5,656 nucleotides of DNA from JACZSB01 sp965372015 (lineage in GTDB: Bacteria; Fidelibacterota; Marinisomatia; SCGC-AAA003-L08; TS1B11), in contig CBDVAP010000156.1 in the NCBI GenBank assembly GCA_965372015.1, positions 1 through 5,656 on the forward strand. The letters run 5' to 3'. The notes under the pieces were generated by a model. That model saw only the letters and a list, made by a program, of their open reading frames with translations. It had not been told where the DNA came from and did no database searches. Shown one piece after another: positions 5,551 to 5,656 of the stretch. The translations under genes were made by a program, and so were the position numbers. Position 1 is the first letter of the stretch. Every line of letters starts with the position of its first letter.

Positions 5551-5656
5551 TTACCCGCTGGCCCGCACTAGTGCCTTTCTCTGCTTCGACCGCCAGCCGA
5601 ATTTAGGCCCCAGGGCTTGCAGATCCTCCGGCATTATTTCATAGCCCAATCTAAAG
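5551..5656 (-). CDS. C-terminal end of an unrecognised protein (partial, enters from beyond the window)
   Basis: One minus-strand frame stays open from the window edge to a TAA at 5551-5553 and encodes 34 residues, including LGYEIMPEDLQALGPKFG and ending WRSKQRKALVRASG. GC-rich codons and a mix of acidic, hydrophobic and basic residues look like real coding sequence. The other two minus-strand frames were not examined in full. I do not recognise the family, and the piece is too short to assign one. An internal ATG would allow a 27-residue peptide, but GC-rich coding continues upstream of it, so a larger gene is more likely. The basic tail (K, R, R, K, R within 12 residues) argues against a T9SS tail. 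It ends 164 bases before the DUF3160 start. Confidence 0.5.
   Translation of the reverse strand, partial: FRLGYEIMPEDLQALGPKFGWRSKQRKALVRASG

Overview
The window looks like chromosomal DNA from a Gram-negative bacterium of the FCB superphylum (Bacteroidota, Ignavibacteria, Calditrichota, Marinimicrobia and similar candidate lineages). The main evidence is that two large secreted proteins end in type A sorting domains of the type IX secretion system (T9SS). Each carries the NYPNPFNP signature and ends in KMLLLK. A lipoprotein with a clear lipobox also fits a didermal cell. The exact phylum cannot be settled from this sequence.

Every gene I support lies on the minus strand, so transcription runs from high to low coordinates. 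In that order the window holds: the last 34 codons of an unrecognised gene (5551-5656); a 164-base gap with an inverted repeat against the next start codon; an 852-residue DUF3160 protein with a T9SS tail (2828-5386); a 117-base gap with a hairpin and an orphan sorting-domain end; a zinc-dependent phospholipase C / S1-P1 nuclease-like protein with a T9SS tail (1592-2710); a 281-base gap with a second hairpin and, at its other end, a sigma70-like promoter; an AT-richer lipoprotein gene (546-1310); a 243-base gap with another degraded tail; and the first 100 codons of a methylmalonate-semialdehyde dehydrogenase-like gene (1-302).

The two T9SS-tailed proteins are adjacent and co-oriented. Both should cross the inner membrane by a Sec signal peptide and then the outer membrane by T9SS, to be released or anchored at the cell surface. 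The phospholipase-like protein keeps a full set of zinc-ligand candidates and probably hydrolyses a phosphodiester in lipid or nucleic acid. The DUF3160 protein has no known activity. The lipoprotein and the cytoplasmic dehydrogenase look functionally unrelated to that pair.

The most unusual feature is the residue of sorting-domain coding sequence outside intact genes. A 16-codon orphan C-terminus lies at 2752-2799, a more decayed one at about 402-482, and a very short possible one at 1548-1562. Downstream of both intact T9SS genes, 9-10 bases after the stop codon, comes a similar GC-rich hairpin (AGTCCCGC...GCGGGG) and then tail-like codons. This suggests that the 3' ends of these genes have been replaced or interrupted. 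I saw no CRISPR array, tRNA, rRNA or transposase gene.
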